A stretch of 64,000 bases of DNA, from contig CM070615.1 of NCBI GenBank assembly GCA_036346395.1, positions 5,461,534 through 5,525,533 of the forward strand, given 5' to 3'. This DNA is from Hsuehochloa calcarea (lineage: Eukaryota > Streptophyta > Magnoliopsida > Poales > Poaceae). Position numbers and translations under genes: made by a program. The notes below the pieces were generated by a model. It was not told where the DNA came from, searched no databases, and saw only the letters and a program-made list of their open reading frames with translations. Shown here piece by piece: positions 63,421-64,000 of the stretch (its first letter is position 1; each line of letters begins with the position of its first letter).

Positions 63421-64000
63421 CACAACCACAGACCGTCCGAGCCCTTTGCGGCTTTCTCAGTTTGGCGGGCTACTACTGCAAATCCATCCAGGGGTTCGGC
63501 ACGGTGGCCGCACCCCTCACGTAGCTGCTCAAGAAGGAGGCGTTCGCTTGGGTGCTAGCAATGGCGGCGACATTCTAGACTCTACAGGTAGCCTTGGTGG
63601 AGGCGCCTATCCTCCAACCGCCCGACTTCACCGTCGACTTCATCGTGGAGTGTGACGCATTCGGCTCAGGCCTTCGAGTCGTCCTGCACCAGGGAGTGGG
63701 TGCCATCGGCTTCTTCAGCCACATGATAGCTCCACACCATACCAAACTGGCGGCCTACGAACGCGAATTGATCGGCTTGGTGCAAGCTATTCGCCATTGG
63801 CGCCTGTATCTATGGGGATGTCCATTCGTGGTACGTACTGACCATTACAGTCTCAAGTTTTTACTTGGCCAGTGACTCTCCATGATTCCACAGTACTATT
63901 AGGTCAGCAAACTCCTCTGTTACAACTTTCGCATGGAATTAAAGCCCGGTCGCCTCAACATAGTCGCCGACGCCTTGTCGTGGCGAGACGTCGATGCCGG
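63420..64000 (+). pseudogene. Reina-like RNase H, cut by window edge
   Basis: Reads RALCGFLSLAGYYCKSIQGF, a TAG, LLKKEAFAWVL, then ORF 63594-63875 with PDFTVDFIVECDAFGSGL, FFSHMIAPHHTKLAAYEREL and LWGCPFVVRTDHYSLKFLLG, ending in TGA. Near the edge ADALSWRD marks the domain end, where Trp replaces the usual Arg. The integrase would follow beyond 64000. Confidence 0.85.

Larger units (their letters stand above)
60622..64000 (+). mobile_element. Reina-like Ty3/gypsy retrotransposon, cut by the right edge
   Basis: A short LTR (60622-61074), primer site (61078-61090), gag, protease, RT and RNase H follow on the plus strand. The short LTR and the CFNCEEKFTPNQRC-type gag zinc motif fit the Reina group of chromoviruses. 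The integrase, chromodomain and 3' LTR lie beyond 64000. At least eight premature stops and several frame changes make it inactive. Confidence 0.75.

Noticed and set aside
1..64000. tRNA, rRNA or snRNA genes
   Set aside because: No cloverleaf-like or rRNA-like segment was recognised; the tggtatcagagcc strings are retroelement primer sites.
1..64000. A new defence or biosynthetic gene system
   Set aside because: All domain-bearing frames belong to retroelements except one WD40 gene; no cluster of unknown intact genes exists.

Overview
The window is nuclear DNA of a flowering plant, very probably a grass. The reasons are a GC-rich, alanine/glycine-rich first exon, a Tourist-type MITE with a TAA target duplication, and plant lineages of LTR retrotransposons (Sirevirus, Angela-like, Ale/Retrofit, Tat, Tekay-like, CRM-like, Reina-like). 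I see one intact host gene, no rRNA or tRNA genes, no CRISPR array and no bacterial-type operon. All family names come from domain and motif recognition by eye, not from a database search.

Layout. Positions 1-40461 read as one minus-strand Tat-type Ty3/gypsy element: 5' LTR 39786-40461, primer site 39765-39783, leader ORF, gag and protease at 28.7-31.1 kb, RNase H and integrase at 1-2052. It is split by two insertions. The first (2053 to about 28675) is a nest: a plus-strand Tekay-like LTR holds an Angela-like solo LTR (5710-27816), which holds a Sirevirus-like copia complex (6094-26584), which holds a CRM-like gypsy element (12386-19670). Target duplications are readable at three of these levels: gtatc, gtggc and aggac/aagac. 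The second insertion is an Angela-like copia element with both LTRs (31134-39196, duplication gatct).

From 40.5 to 47.8 kb there are gypsy LTRs or LTR pieces and a second truncated Tat copy. From 47.8 to 53.4 kb there are unrecognised sequence, a MITE (48528-48953) and a minus-strand Ale/Retrofit-like copia element with an internal deletion.

The host gene (coding 54232-60328, plus strand) has 11 coding exons that join without a frame break into a 559-residue WD40 protein of the WDR20/creC type. Three of its introns carry young-looking tandem duplications, and one of these copies a splice acceptor and the start of exon 7. A Reina-like gypsy element (60622 to the right edge) starts about 290 bp after the stop codon.

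None of the retroelements looks able to move by itself: all carry stops, frameshifts, lost catalytic residues or truncations. Nearly every nonsense codon I could decode fits a C-to-T or G-to-A transition, the expected decay of methylated plant DNA. I found no convincing new gene system. The points most worth a second look are the nested architecture, the CRM-like reading frame that runs through the polypurine tract into the LTR, and the duplicated splice acceptor in the WD40 gene.
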